Shown: positions 17,558 through 25,562 of the stretch, piece by piece
Position numbering within the stretch: the stretch's first letter is position 1
How the letters are laid out: each line of letters starts with the position of its first letter
Assembly: GCA_934591705.1 (NCBI GenBank)
Contig: CAKTPM010000001.1
Span: 1 to 64,000, forward strand
Direction of reading: 5' to 3'
DNA length: 64,000 bases
Origin: an uncultured Oscillospiraceae bacterium
GTDB lineage: Bacteria; Bacillota; Clostridia; Oscillospirales; Oscillospiraceae
Notes under the pieces: model-generated
Database searches by the model: none
What the model was told of the DNA's origin: nothing
The model's input: the letters and a program-made list of their open reading frames with translations, nothing else
Made by a program: the position numbers and the translations under genes

Positions 17558-19156
17558 TTACGCCTTGGGGCCGGCGGTCACCAGGGCCTTGCCGTGCTCG
17601 TTGGTCTCATACTTGGCGAAGTTCTTCACGAAGCGGCCGGCCAGATCCTTGGCCTTGGTCTCCCACTGGGAGGCGTCGGCATAGGTGTCCCGGGGATCCA
17701 GAATGGCGGGATCCACGCCGGGCAGCGCGGTGGGCACCTCAAAGTTGAAGTAGGGAATGGTCTTGGTGGGGGCGCTCTGGATGGCGCCGCTCAAGATAGC
17801 GTCGATGATGCCGCGGGTGTCCTTGATGGAGATGCGCTTGCCGGTGCCGTTCCAGCCGGTGTTCACCAGATACGCCTTGGCGCCGGAGAGCTTCATCTTC
17901 CGCACCAGCTCCTCGGCGTACTTGGTGGGATGCAGCTCCAGGAACGCCTGGCCGAAGCAGGCGGAGAAGGTGGGCGTGGGCTCGGTGATGCCCCGCTCGG
18001 TACCGGCCAGCTTGGCGGTGAAGCCGGAGAGGAAGTAGTACTGGGTCTGCTCCGGGGTCAGGATGGACACGGGAGGCAGCACACCGAAGGCGTCGGCGGA
18101 GAGGAAGATCACATTCTTGGCGGCAGGGGCGGCAGAGATGGGCCGCACGATGTTCTCGATGTGGTCGATGGGATAGCTCACGCGGGTGTTCTCGGTGACG
18201 GACTTGTCATCAAAGTCGATCTTGCCGTTTTCGTCCACGGTGACATTCTCCAGCAGGGCATCGCGGCGGATGGCGTTGTAGATATCGGGCTCGGAGTCCT
18301 TGTCCAGGTTGATGACCTTGGCATAGCAGCCGCCCTCGAAGTTGAACACGCCATTATCGTCCCAGCCGTGCTCGTCATCGCCGATGAGAAGGCGCTTGGG
18401 GTCGGTGGACAGGGTGGTCTTGCCGGTGCCGGAGAGGCCGAAGAAGATGGCGGTGTTCTCGCCGTTCATGTCGGTGTTGGCGGAGCAGTGCATGGAGGCG
18501 ATGCCCTTCAGAGGCAGGTAGTAGTTCATCATGGAGAACATGCCCTTCTTCATCTCGCCGCCGTACCAGGTGTTGATGATGACCTGCTCCCGGGAGGAGA
18601 TGTTGAAGGCCACGCAGGTCTCGGAGTTCAGACCCAGCTCCTTGAAGTTCTCCACCTTGGCCTTGGAGGCGGTGTAGACCACGAAGTCGGGCTCGAAGCT
18701 CTTGAGCTCCTCGGCGGTGGGCTTGATGAACATGTTGCGGACGAAGTGGGCCTGCCAGGCCACCTCCATGATGAAGCGGATGGCCATGCGGGTGTCTCTG
18801 TTGGCGCCGCAGAAGGCATCCACCACAAACAGCCGCTTATTGCACAGCTCGCTGACGGCCAGATCCTTGACCTTGGCCCAGACCTCCTCGCTCATGGGGT
18901 GGTTGTCGTTCTTATAGGCGTCGGTGGTCCACCAAACGGTGTCCTTGGAGTTTTCGTCCATGACGATATACTTGTCCTTAGGAGAGCGGCCGGTGTAAAT
19001 GCCGGTCATCACATTCACCGCGCCCAGCTCGGTGACCTGGCCCACCTCGTAGCCGGTGAGCTCCTTCTTGGTCTCCTCTGCAAAAAGCTCCTCATAGGAG
19101 GGATTGTAAACGATTTCGCTTACGCCGGTAATACCGTACTTTTTCAGATCGATCAT
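17558..19156 (-). CDS. pckA: Phosphoenolpyruvate carboxykinase (ATP)
   Basis: Interconverts oxaloacetate and phosphoenolpyruvate with ATP/ADP. In fermenting anaerobes it often runs toward oxaloacetate, capturing CO2 and making ATP. The 532-residue length is typical. Visible motifs are YTGRSPKDKYIV near residue 52, the kinase P-loop FGLSGTGKTTL, and GDDEHGWDD for metal binding just after it. The promoter at 19230-19258 has an extended -10, and the leader is about 65 bases. A GAGAAATT-type ribosome site (AAGGAG) precedes the ATG. A terminator follows directly. Confidence 0.97.
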   Translation of the reverse strand: MIDLKKYGITGVSEIVYNPSYEELFAEETKKELTGYEVGQVTELGAVNVMTGIYTGRSPKDKYIVMDENSKDTVWWTTDAYKNDNHPMSEEVWAKVKDLAVSELCNKRLFVVDAFCGANRDTRMAIRFIMEVAWQAHFVRNMFIKPTAEELKSFEPDFVVYTASKAKVENFKELGLNSETCVAFNISSREQVIINTWYGGEMKKGMFSMMNYYLPLKGIASMHCSANTDMNGENTAIFFGLSGTGKTTLSTDPKRLLIGDDEHGWDDNGVFNFEGGCYAKVINLDKDSEPDIYNAIRRDALLENVTVDENGKIDFDDKSVTENTRVSYPIDHIENIVRPISAAPAAKNVIFLSADAFGVLPPVSILTPEQTQYYFLSGFTAKLAGTERGITEPTPTFSACFGQAFLELHPTKYAEELVRKMKLSGAKAYLVNTGWNGTGKRISIKDTRGIIDAILSGAIQSAPTKTIPYFNFEVPTALPGVDPAILDPRDTYADASQWETKAKDLAGRFVKNFAKYETNEHGKALVTAGPKA

Positions 19157-19229
19157 GTTAATTTCTCCTTTTCATGTATTGTTAAAATTGTAATTGTCTT
19201 GCATTCTCCCCCATTGTGAGGTTATAGCT

Positions 19230-19258
19230 ATTATATCATAGTTTTTGCCTGGTTTCCA
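19230..19258 (-). promoter_or_regulatory. Extended -10 promoter of pckA
   Basis: Minus strand: -35 TGGAAA (19253-19258), 17-base spacer, and TG-A-TATAAT, an extended perfect -10 (TATAAT at 19230-19235). Confidence 0.75.
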
Positions 19259-19305
19259 CTGTTCAAAGCGCAAAAAAATCACAGGATCCTTTAGAAGAGC
19301 TAACA

Positions 19306-19335
19306 AAAAATTGGCTCTTTTGTGAGCCAATTTTT
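19306..19335 (-). terminator. Terminator of yqeB
   Basis: A 12-base perfect inverted repeat (19306-19317 and 19324-19335) that overlaps the yqeB stop codon, followed on the minus strand by T-rich sequence. Confidence 0.85.
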
Positions 19336-20122
19336 AACCATATTTGCGAAAGTGTAACAGTGCCTCCAGCACGCCGCCGCCCACGGCCAGGGCCTTGTCG
19401 GAAGCCGTGCGGCAGTATTCGGGGCGGCAGCGGGGGTCCACATCCCCGGACTTCATGCCCCGATGCACCGGCGTACCCTCCGGCAGGATGCCCCGCAGCA
19501 CGCCGGAGATGGTGCACACCATGGGCTTGCCGTTGACCTCCCCTACAGTCTCCCCTGCCTGCACCTGGGCGCCGATGTCCCGCAGCAGGTGAAATACGCC
19601 GTCATCCGGCGCCCGGAGCACCCGTTCCCCGGCATAGCCGCCGATGAGACCGGGGATGTTGGTGTTGGGAATGGCGCTGCCCTGATAGATGACCCGGCCC
19701 AAGGTGTGGCCCCGCATGGTCTCCACCACCGCGTGGCAATCTTCCCCGGCCGTGAAGCCGGGACCCACCCCGATGACCGTGGGGGCATCGGTGATGCGGG
19801 TGCCCAAATTGCGCTTGGCCAAAATGGCGTCCACCACCGCGTCCGGCCGGAGCTCGGCGATGGTGCGCCCCTCGGGATCCGCCAGCACGGGGATCTCCCC
19901 GGCCGCCAGGATGGCCCGGGCGGCAGCACAGTCGGCAGCGAAGCGGGCCCGGATGTCCTCCACCGCGGCGGCGCCGTTTACAATGGCCTGGGAAAAGCAC
20001 ACCGTGCGGCGGATGGCGGTGGGCTTGGGCAGGTCGGTCATTGCCACCTCAATATGGGCGCGGCAGAGCCGCAGGGCGATGCCGGTGGCAATATCCCCGG
20101 CGCCGCGAATCAAAACCAGCAT
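19334..20122 (-). CDS. yqeB: Selenium-dependent molybdenum hydroxylase maturation protein YqeB
   Basis: A 262-residue protein of the YqeB/EF2563 family, found with selenium-dependent molybdenum hydroxylases and thought to help mature their labile selenium cofactor. It begins MLVLIRGAGDIATGIALRL, a Rossmann-like nucleotide site. A central stretch reads GVGPGFTAGEDCHAVVETMRG. The ATG at 20122 is chosen over a longer frame because it starts the conserved domain and has GAGGGG upstream. It is divergent from a ModE-like regulator and 500 bases from the xdhD-type gene, so the maturation role fits the context. Confidence 0.88.
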   Translation of the reverse strand: MLVLIRGAGDIATGIALRLCRAHIEVAMTDLPKPTAIRRTVCFSQAIVNGAAAVEDIRARFAADCAAARAILAAGEIPVLADPEGRTIAELRPDAVVDAILAKRNLGTRITDAPTVIGVGPGFTAGEDCHAVVETMRGHTLGRVIYQGSAIPNTNIPGLIGGYAGERVLRAPDDGVFHLLRDIGAQVQAGETVGEVNGKPMVCTISGVLRGILPEGTPVHRGMKSGDVDPRCRPEYCRTASDKALAVGGGVLEALLHFRKYG

Positions 20123-20151
20123 GGTATCCCCTCTTGCGTTATATTTTTTCA

Positions 20152-20180
20152 AGGATAACATTCTTTGCCGCCGGAGTCAA
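20152..20180 (-). promoter_or_regulatory. Sigma-A promoter of yqeB
   Basis: Minus strand: -35 TTGACT (20175-20180), 17-base spacer, -10 TATCCT (20152-20157). Its -35 box is two bases from that of the divergent regulator. Confidence 0.7.
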
Positions 20181-20187
20181 TATTGAC
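20176..20187. promoter_or_regulatory. Candidate operator: 12-base palindrome over both -35 boxes
   Basis: GTCAATATTGAC is a perfect palindrome that covers the facing -35 boxes of yqeB and the ModE-like gene. A dimeric regulator bound here would block both promoters. The ModE-like protein encoded beside it is the obvious candidate; this is inference. Confidence 0.45.
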
Positions 20188-20211
20188 CTTTGCCGCCATT
20201 GCTGGTAAAAT
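20183..20211 (+). promoter_or_regulatory. Sigma-A promoter of the ModE-like gene
   Basis: -35 TTGACC (20183-20188), 17-base spacer, -10 TAAAAT (20206-20211). The start codon follows only six bases after the -10, so the transcript should be leaderless. Confidence 0.7.
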
Positions 20212-20217
20212 GCTCTC

Positions 20218-20565
20218 ATGGAAACGAAACTGACCTACAAAATCTCACCCCGTCTTTTCACGGAGGACAAGGCCTTTGGTCCCGGTGTGGCGGCACTGCT
20301 GCACCGGGTGGATGACCTGCACTCTCTGCGGGCGGCGGCCATGAGCATGGGAATGGCCTACTCCAAGGCGTGGACCATCGTAAAGAACAGCGAGAACGCC
20401 TTCGGCTTCAAATTCCTTACCTCCACCGCCGGAGGCAAGGGCGGCGGCGGCGCAGTGCTGACGGCGGAATGCCGCGCACTCCTGGTGCGCTATGATACCT
20501 TTTGCGAAAAAATGAAGCGCTACGGCGATGCCCTTTTCGCGGAGCTCTTTGCAGAGGAGCTGTGA
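20218..20565 (+). CDS. ModE-like winged-helix regulator
   Basis: A 115-residue protein equal to the N-terminal DNA-binding part of ModE (LysR-type winged helix). It contains HSLRAAAMSMGMAYSKAWTI, the recognition helix region, without the C-terminal molybdate-binding (Mop) domains. It probably senses or follows molybdenum status through another partner, or acts as a simple repressor. It is divergent from yqeB and next to three molybdenum hydroxylases. The -10 box lies six bases from the ATG and there is no Shine-Dalgarno site, so translation is probably leaderless. Read alternatively, it could be one of many stand-alone ModE-like regulators of Clostridia. Confidence 0.85.
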   Translation: METKLTYKISPRLFTEDKAFGPGVAALLHRVDDLHSLRAAAMSMGMAYSKAWTIVKNSENAFGFKFLTSTAGGKGGGGAVLTAECRALLVRYDTFCEKMKRYGDALFAELFAEEL

Positions 20566-20575
20566 CGACATAAAA

Positions 20576-20614
20576 AGCAAGAACCGGTTCATGGGAACCG
20601 GTTCTTGTTTTTTT
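20576..20614. terminator. Bidirectional terminator between the ModE-like gene and xdhD
   Basis: A 13-base perfect inverted repeat (20578-20590 and 20595-20607) with loop ATGG and a seven-T run on the plus strand. Confidence 0.92.
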
Positions 20615-20625
20615 CCTATGCGGCA

Positions 20626-23505
20626 TCAGAGCTTGCCCAGGGCCTTCAGGACCTTTTCAGGGGTCATGGGCCAAGAGCGCATCCACACGCCGCAGGCATC
20701 GTGGATGGCGTTGCCGATGGCGGGGGCCGCGCCGTTGCAGGCGATCTCGGAGATGGACTTGGCGCCGAAGGGGCCATAGGCATCGTCCACATCGATGAGA
20801 ACGCTCTTGAACTCCTCCGGGGCGTCGCCTATCATGGGTGCGCCGTAGTCAGTGAGGTTGGCGTTGATGCACTTGCCGTTTTCATCCAGGCGCATATCCT
20901 CATAGAGGGTGTGGCCGATGGACTTCATCACCGCGCCGTACATCTGGCACAGGGCGATCTCGGGGTTGATGGGGGTACCGGCATCCTGGAGGGCATAGAA
21001 CTTCTGCACCTTGATCTCGCCGGTCTTGACATTCACCGCTACCTGGGCGAAATGCGCGCCATAGGGCACGCTGGAGGCGCCGGTGACAAAGCTGCCATGG
21101 GCCACCATCTGGCCGCGGCCGGTGCCGGAGGTGGCGGTGTGCACCAGCTCGTAGTAGCTGATGGATTTGCCGGAGGTCTTGGAATAGACCTCGCCGGGAG
21201 ACCGGACCTCCAGGTCCTCCTCCCTTTCCTCCATCTGCAGGGCGGCCTCCTTGATAATCAGCTCCTTGAGCTTTTGGGTGGCCACCAGGGAGGCATTGCC
21301 GCTGAAGAAGGTGCCGGAGGAGGCGTAAGCGCCGGTATCAAAGGCGCAGGAGTCCGTATCGCCGGAGACCACGGTGATCTTGTCCATGGGGAGCTTCAAG
21401 ATCTCCTTGACGATCTTGGCGGAGATGGTGTCAAGGCCGGTGCCCAGGTCGGCGCCGCCGCTGTTGAGGATCACGGTGCCGTCGGTCTCCAGCTTGGCGA
21501 TGGCCTCGGCATGGTCAAGACCCGGCAGGCCGGAGCCCTGCATGATCATGGCAAAGCCCTTGCCGATCTTCCAGTCGGGATCGTCGGAGGTCTCCTTCTT
21601 GCCCCATTCGATCATCTCGCAGCCCTTGACGATGGCCTCGTCCAGGCCGCAGGAGCCCACAGGCACCACGGCACCCTCGCGGCCCTCGCCCAGGCCCTTG
21701 AGGATCTCCAGCATGTACCCTTCCTCCACATGATTCTTGCGGACCATGTCCTTATAGTCGATGCCCAGCTTGTCGGCCAGCTCGGCCATGGCCATCATCA
21801 GGCCGTAGGTGCCCTTGGGGGTACCATAGCCCTGATAGGCGCCGGCAGGCGGCGTGTTGGTGTAAAACACCTTCAGGTCATAGGCCATGTTCTCCACCTT
21901 GAAAAGGGGCAGGGTCTTGGAGCAGCTGTTCATAGGCACCGTCAGGCAGTGGTTGCCGTAAGGCCCGGTGTTGGCGCAAACCTCCATGAAGATGGCGGTG
22001 ATGGTGCCGTCCTTCTTGGCGCCCATCTTCACATGCACCCGCATGGGGTGGCGGGTGGAGTTGGCATAGAACTCCTCGGCCCGGGTATTGCGGTAGTAAA
22101 CCGGCTTTTTGGTGATCCACGCGGCGTAGGCAGTGAGCTCCTCCACCAGGATGTCCTGCTTGGAGCCGTAGCCGCCGCCCACGCGCTCCTTGATGACATG
22201 GATCTTATTCTCGGGGATCTGGCACACCCAGCTGACGATGCGCCGCACATGGTAGGGCACCTGGGTGGCGCAGTTGAGCACCAGGCGGCCGTTCTCCACA
22301 TGGGCGTAGCACACATGGGGCTCCAGGGGGGTGTGCTGGATCTGGGAGGTCTGATAGGTCTGCTCCACGATGGCGTCCGCCTCGGCGAAGCCCTTTTCCA
22401 TATCGCCGATGCCGCCCTTGTTGGAGGCGGCGATGTTGCGGCGGATATCCGCCCCCAGGGGGAACTGATAGACCACCTTTCCCTCCCGGGCATCGCCCTG
22501 GAGGGCGTTATAGGCGTCAATATCCGCCGGAGCGCCGGCATTGTACTGCACGGGGCCGTTGTGTACCAAGGGCGCACCCTCGGCCATGGCCTCCTCCACG
22601 GTGAACACGGCCTCGGTGGGCTCGTATTCCACACGGATGAGGGCGGCGGCGCGGTCTGCAATTTCCGGGGTCCGGGCCACGATGCCCGCCACCCGGTCGC
22701 CCACATGGCGGACCTTGCGGTTGAAGAGCCGCCGGTCATGGGGAGAGGGCTCCGGAGCACCCTGCCCGGCCTGCATATAATACACATCCGGGCAGTTCTC
22801 GGCGGTGATGATGGCGGCCACGCCGTCTAACTTCTCCGCCTCGGAGGTGTCAATGGACTTGATGTAGGCGCTGGCAAAGGGGCTGCGCAGCACATGGAGG
22901 CACCAGCTGTTGGCGGGCACCTTGTCCTCCACGAACACCGGCTCGCCGGAGACCAGCGCCGCGCCGTCGATCTTGCCGCAGGGCTTGCCCACCACCTCGA
23001 GATTGGCCCGGAAGGAGGGCGCGATCTCGGTTTGGAAGGCGCCGGAGTCCCGGAGCTCCCGGGCCAGCTGTACCGCCAGATAGTAGTGCTCATACCCTGC
23101 GTCGCGGATGAAGATGCTGTTCATCACATCCCGGATCTGCTCCCGGGTGGGGTCGGGATGCTTCTCCAGCAGCCAGGTCAGGATCAGCGCGGCGGCGGGG
23201 GCGTTGTAGGCGCTTTGCACCACGCCGGCGGCTACCAGGGCCTTTTGGACATAGTTCAGCTCTCCGTTTTCCAGCAGGGACTCGGCGGTGCGGATGTCCG
23301 CGCCTTCGGCCTGATAGAGCAGGATGAGGTTGGAATACTTCAGCGTGCCGTTGAAGATGACGGTATCGCTGCCGGCAAAGCCCTCGGCGTCGTCACTGTC
23401 CCGGACGCTGTAGCAGCCGGTGTGGTAAAGGATGCCCCGGAGACGGTCCGTGGGCTCGCCCCGCAGGACGATGTTTTCACCGTTGAGTATGCATTTTACT
23501 TCCAT
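20626..23505 (-). CDS. xdhD: XdhD-type molybdopterin hydroxylase with degenerate ferredoxin domain
   Basis: A 959-residue homologue of E. coli XdhD (YgfN). Residues 1-150 have the shape of a [2Fe-2S] domain but have lost the ligands: DSDDAEGFAGSD (36-47) replaces the first cysteine loop, QSAYN (97-101) stands for QCGFC, and IRDAGY (133-138) for CRCTGY. The rest is a xanthine dehydrogenase-type Mo-binding domain. It has GGADLGTGLDT in place of the usual GQG cofactor loop, and GAKSISE with the probable catalytic glutamate. E. coli XdhD shares both the cluster loss and the GTG variant. The FAD-subunit gene ygfM lies five bases upstream, and a cluster-bearing subunit gene is in the same operon. 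The substrate is unknown; a purine or other heterocycle is likely. Confidence 0.88.
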   Translation of the reverse strand: MEVKCILNGENIVLRGEPTDRLRGILYHTGCYSVRDSDDAEGFAGSDTVIFNGTLKYSNLILLYQAEGADIRTAESLLENGELNYVQKALVAAGVVQSAYNAPAAALILTWLLEKHPDPTREQIRDVMNSIFIRDAGYEHYYLAVQLARELRDSGAFQTEIAPSFRANLEVVGKPCGKIDGAALVSGEPVFVEDKVPANSWCLHVLRSPFASAYIKSIDTSEAEKLDGVAAIITAENCPDVYYMQAGQGAPEPSPHDRRLFNRKVRHVGDRVAGIVARTPEIADRAAALIRVEYEPTEAVFTVEEAMAEGAPLVHNGPVQYNAGAPADIDAYNALQGDAREGKVVYQFPLGADIRRNIAASNKGGIGDMEKGFAEADAIVEQTYQTSQIQHTPLEPHVCYAHVENGRLVLNCATQVPYHVRRIVSWVCQIPENKIHVIKERVGGGYGSKQDILVEELTAYAAWITKKPVYYRNTRAEEFYANSTRHPMRVHVKMGAKKDGTITAIFMEVCANTGPYGNHCLTVPMNSCSKTLPLFKVENMAYDLKVFYTNTPPAGAYQGYGTPKGTYGLMMAMAELADKLGIDYKDMVRKNHVEEGYMLEILKGLGEGREGAVVPVGSCGLDEAIVKGCEMIEWGKKETSDDPDWKIGKGFAMIMQGSGLPGLDHAEAIAKLETDGTVILNSGGADLGTGLDTISAKIVKEILKLPMDKITVVSGDTDSCAFDTGAYASSGTFFSGNASLVATQKLKELIIKEAALQMEEREEDLEVRSPGEVYSKTSGKSISYYELVHTATSGTGRGQMVAHGSFVTGASSVPYGAHFAQVAVNVKTGEIKVQKFYALQDAGTPINPEIALCQMYGAVMKSIGHTLYEDMRLDENGKCINANLTDYGAPMIGDAPEEFKSVLIDVDDAYGPFGAKSISEIACNGAAPAIGNAIHDACGVWMRSWPMTPEKVLKALGKL

Positions 23506-23510
23506 ATGGC

Positions 23511-24206
23511 TTACCTCCCCAGCGTGAACACGAGCTTGGCCAGATACTTCTTATACGCGGCGCTGCCGGTGAGATCGTCCACATAAGCGGCGCTCTCAGC
23601 GATGTCCGGCGATGTGCCGTACACGATGGGGCTGCCCTGCACGCTCAGGGCGTAGACCCCCTGGCTCTCGGCGGCGATGAGGGCCGCGTGGCTGCTGACG
23701 GTGTTGCCGAAGCGCTTGATGCGGCCGATGCGGCCCTTGTCCAGCACCACGCCCCGGATGAAGCGGAAGCAGCTCCCCTGCAGGTATTCGCCGACGGGCA
23801 TTTTCTCCTCGCCGTGGGGAGTGACGGTGTCCAGCTCCGCCTGGGCGGCGGTGAGGGCGGCGGCCAGATAGCTGTCACTGCGGCGCAGGCCCAGGTTCCC
23901 GCCCACAGTGGCGCTGCAGCGGCGCACGAAGCTGGCGCAAAGGCCGGCGGCCTCCCGGATGAAATCCGGCACCAGCTCGCTGTCCGCCAGCTGCTGAAGT
24001 GTGCAGCGGGCGCCGATGTAAAGTTTATCTCCTTGCAGCTCAATGGTGTCGCAGCCCAAGCCGTTGATGTCAATGAGATCCTTGCCTTGGGCGCTGCCGC
24101 CCAGGCGCAGATCGTCCGTACCACCGGCCAGATAGACCGCGGTGTCAGCGTGCTCCTTGCGGAGCTGCACGGCCTCCAGCGGTGTAGTGGGATGATAGAT
24201 GATCAT
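23511..24206 (-). CDS. ygfM: FAD-binding subunit of the XdhD-type enzyme
   Basis: A 231-residue protein similar to E. coli YgfM and to the FAD subunits of CO dehydrogenase-type molybdenum hydroxylases. FAD-site elements AGGTDDLRL and ATVGGNLGLR are present. It lacks iron-sulfur ligands. The ATG at 24206, with GGAGG upstream, is chosen over a longer frame. It ends five bases before xdhD, which matches the YgfM-XdhD pairing of enterobacteria. It would pass electrons from the Mo site to an acceptor, but the route without clusters in XdhD is unclear. Confidence 0.82.
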   Translation of the reverse strand: MIIYHPTTPLEAVQLRKEHADTAVYLAGGTDDLRLGGSAQGKDLIDINGLGCDTIELQGDKLYIGARCTLQQLADSELVPDFIREAAGLCASFVRRCSATVGGNLGLRRSDSYLAAALTAAQAELDTVTPHGEEKMPVGEYLQGSCFRFIRGVVLDKGRIGRIKRFGNTVSSHAALIAAESQGVYALSVQGSPIVYGTSPDIAESAAYVDDLTGSAAYKKYLAKLVFTLGR

Positions 24207-24222
24207 GGTGCTTCCTCCCTGT

Positions 24223-25092
24223 TCACTCGATGCGGCCGGCGGGATGACCGGCGGCCAGCTCATCGATAAAATAGTTCAGCATACGCCGGGTGGTGTTGCG
24301 GCGGTATTCGGGCATGGCGTGTGGGGCGATGACATCCCGGCACCAGGCATCCAGGAAGCCAACCTTGGCGCCGGCGAGCTCCGTGAGCTTTTTGCCGATG
24401 AGCAGCTCCTCCACCTGCCGGGAGCGCTCCACCTTGGGGCCGGCGGCGCCGGAGGAGGCCCGGAAGTCCACCACCGCGCCGTCACGGACGGTGGCGGCGG
24501 CGGAAAGGGTCAGCTTAGAGATGGCATTGGCCCGGCGCATGCCGATCTTGCGGAAAAAGATATGGGTGAAGTCCGTGGGCGGGAGGATGACCTTGGTGAT
24601 GAGCTCATCCTCCCGGAGGGCGGTGACCTTGGTCTTGATAATGAAATCATCCACCTTCATCCGGCGGCTGCCGCGGACAGAGGTGAGCTCCACCTGGGCG
24701 TCCAGCAAAATCAGCGGCTGGGGCATGTCGCCCTTGGGGGAGGCGTTGCCGATGTTGCCGCCGATGGTGGCGCTGTTGCGCAGGGCGATGGCCCCCATCC
24801 GGGAGGCGGCATCCCGCAGCAGCGGGTGCACCAGCTCAGAGGCGGCGATCTCCACGGAGGTAGCGAGCGCGCCGATCTCCACGGAGCCGTCCGGGAGCTT
24901 TTCGATGCCCTTGAGCTCCTGAAGGCCGGCGATGATGACCACCGGCTTTTTGAATGCGGGGGTGATGCCCGCGCCCCGGGAGTTGGCCACCATCAGATCA
25001 GAGCCGCCGGCCAGAGGCAGAGCGCCGGTCTCGGCCCGGATCTCCAGGGCCTCGGCCAGGGTTTGCGGCATGAAGCACTTTACTTCTTCCAT
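24223..25092 (-). CDS. FAD-binding subunit of a three-subunit molybdenum hydroxylase
   Basis: A 289-residue XdhB/CoxM-type subunit. It shows the FAD loops LAGGSDLMVANSRG and ATIGGNIGNASPKGD, and a C-terminal domain with a VLPPTD-like turn. It overlaps the end of the [2Fe-2S] subunit gene by 13 bases and precedes ygfM, so translation is probably coupled. Together with the genes at 25080 and 25552 it makes a complete Mo / Fe-S / FAD enzyme of the xanthine dehydrogenase family. The substrate is not readable. Confidence 0.88.
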   Translation of the reverse strand: MEEVKCFMPQTLAEALEIRAETGALPLAGGSDLMVANSRGAGITPAFKKPVVIIAGLQELKGIEKLPDGSVEIGALATSVEIAASELVHPLLRDAASRMGAIALRNSATIGGNIGNASPKGDMPQPLILLDAQVELTSVRGSRRMKVDDFIIKTKVTALREDELITKVILPPTDFTHIFFRKIGMRRANAISKLTLSAAATVRDGAVVDFRASSGAAGPKVERSRQVEELLIGKKLTELAGAKVGFLDAWCRDVIAPHAMPEYRRNTTRRMLNYFIDELAAGHPAGRIE

Positions 25093-25562
25093 AGGGCAGC
25101 TCCTTTCTTCGCGGCCAGGCGAATGGACTCCACAATGAGGTCATAGCCGGTGCAGCGGCAGATGTTGCCGCTGATGCCCACGCGGATCTCCTCCTCCGTG
25201 GGGTCAGGGTTGTTGCTCAAAAGAACATAGGTGGCCAGCACCATGCCGGGGATACAAAAGCCGCACTGCACGGCGCCGCCCTCGGCGAAGGCATCGATGA
25301 TGCAGCGGCCCTTTTCCGTGTCACGGATGCCCTCGATGGTGAGGATCTCGGCACCGTTGCAGGCGCCCACGGGGATGATGCAGGGGGTCACCAGCATCCC
25401 GTCCTTGATGGCGGAGCAGGCGCCGCACTCCCCCTCGCCGCAGCCCTCCTTGCTGCCGGTGAGGCCATAGTCCTCCCGGAGCACATCCAAAAGGCGGTTC
25501 AGGGGGTTGCCGGTGTAGACCTTCTCCTGGCCGTTTACCTTAAAGCGAACATCATTGTACAT
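25080..25562 (-). CDS. [2Fe-2S]-binding subunit of a molybdenum hydroxylase
   Basis: A 160-residue XdhC/CoxS-type subunit. All eight cluster cysteines are present: 41, 46, 49 and 61 for the plant-ferredoxin-type cluster, and 100, 103, 135 and 137 (QCGFC and CRCTGY) for the second. It overlaps both neighbours, the Mo subunit by 11 bases and the FAD subunit by 13. It is the only intact separate Fe-S subunit in this operon, so it may also serve the XdhD-type protein. Confidence 0.93.
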   Translation of the reverse strand: MYNDVRFKVNGQEKVYTGNPLNRLLDVLREDYGLTGSKEGCGEGECGACSAIKDGMLVTPCIIPVGACNGAEILTIEGIRDTEKGRCIIDAFAEGGAVQCGFCIPGMVLATYVLLSNNPDPTEEEIRVGISGNICRCTGYDLIVESIRLAAKKGAALWKK

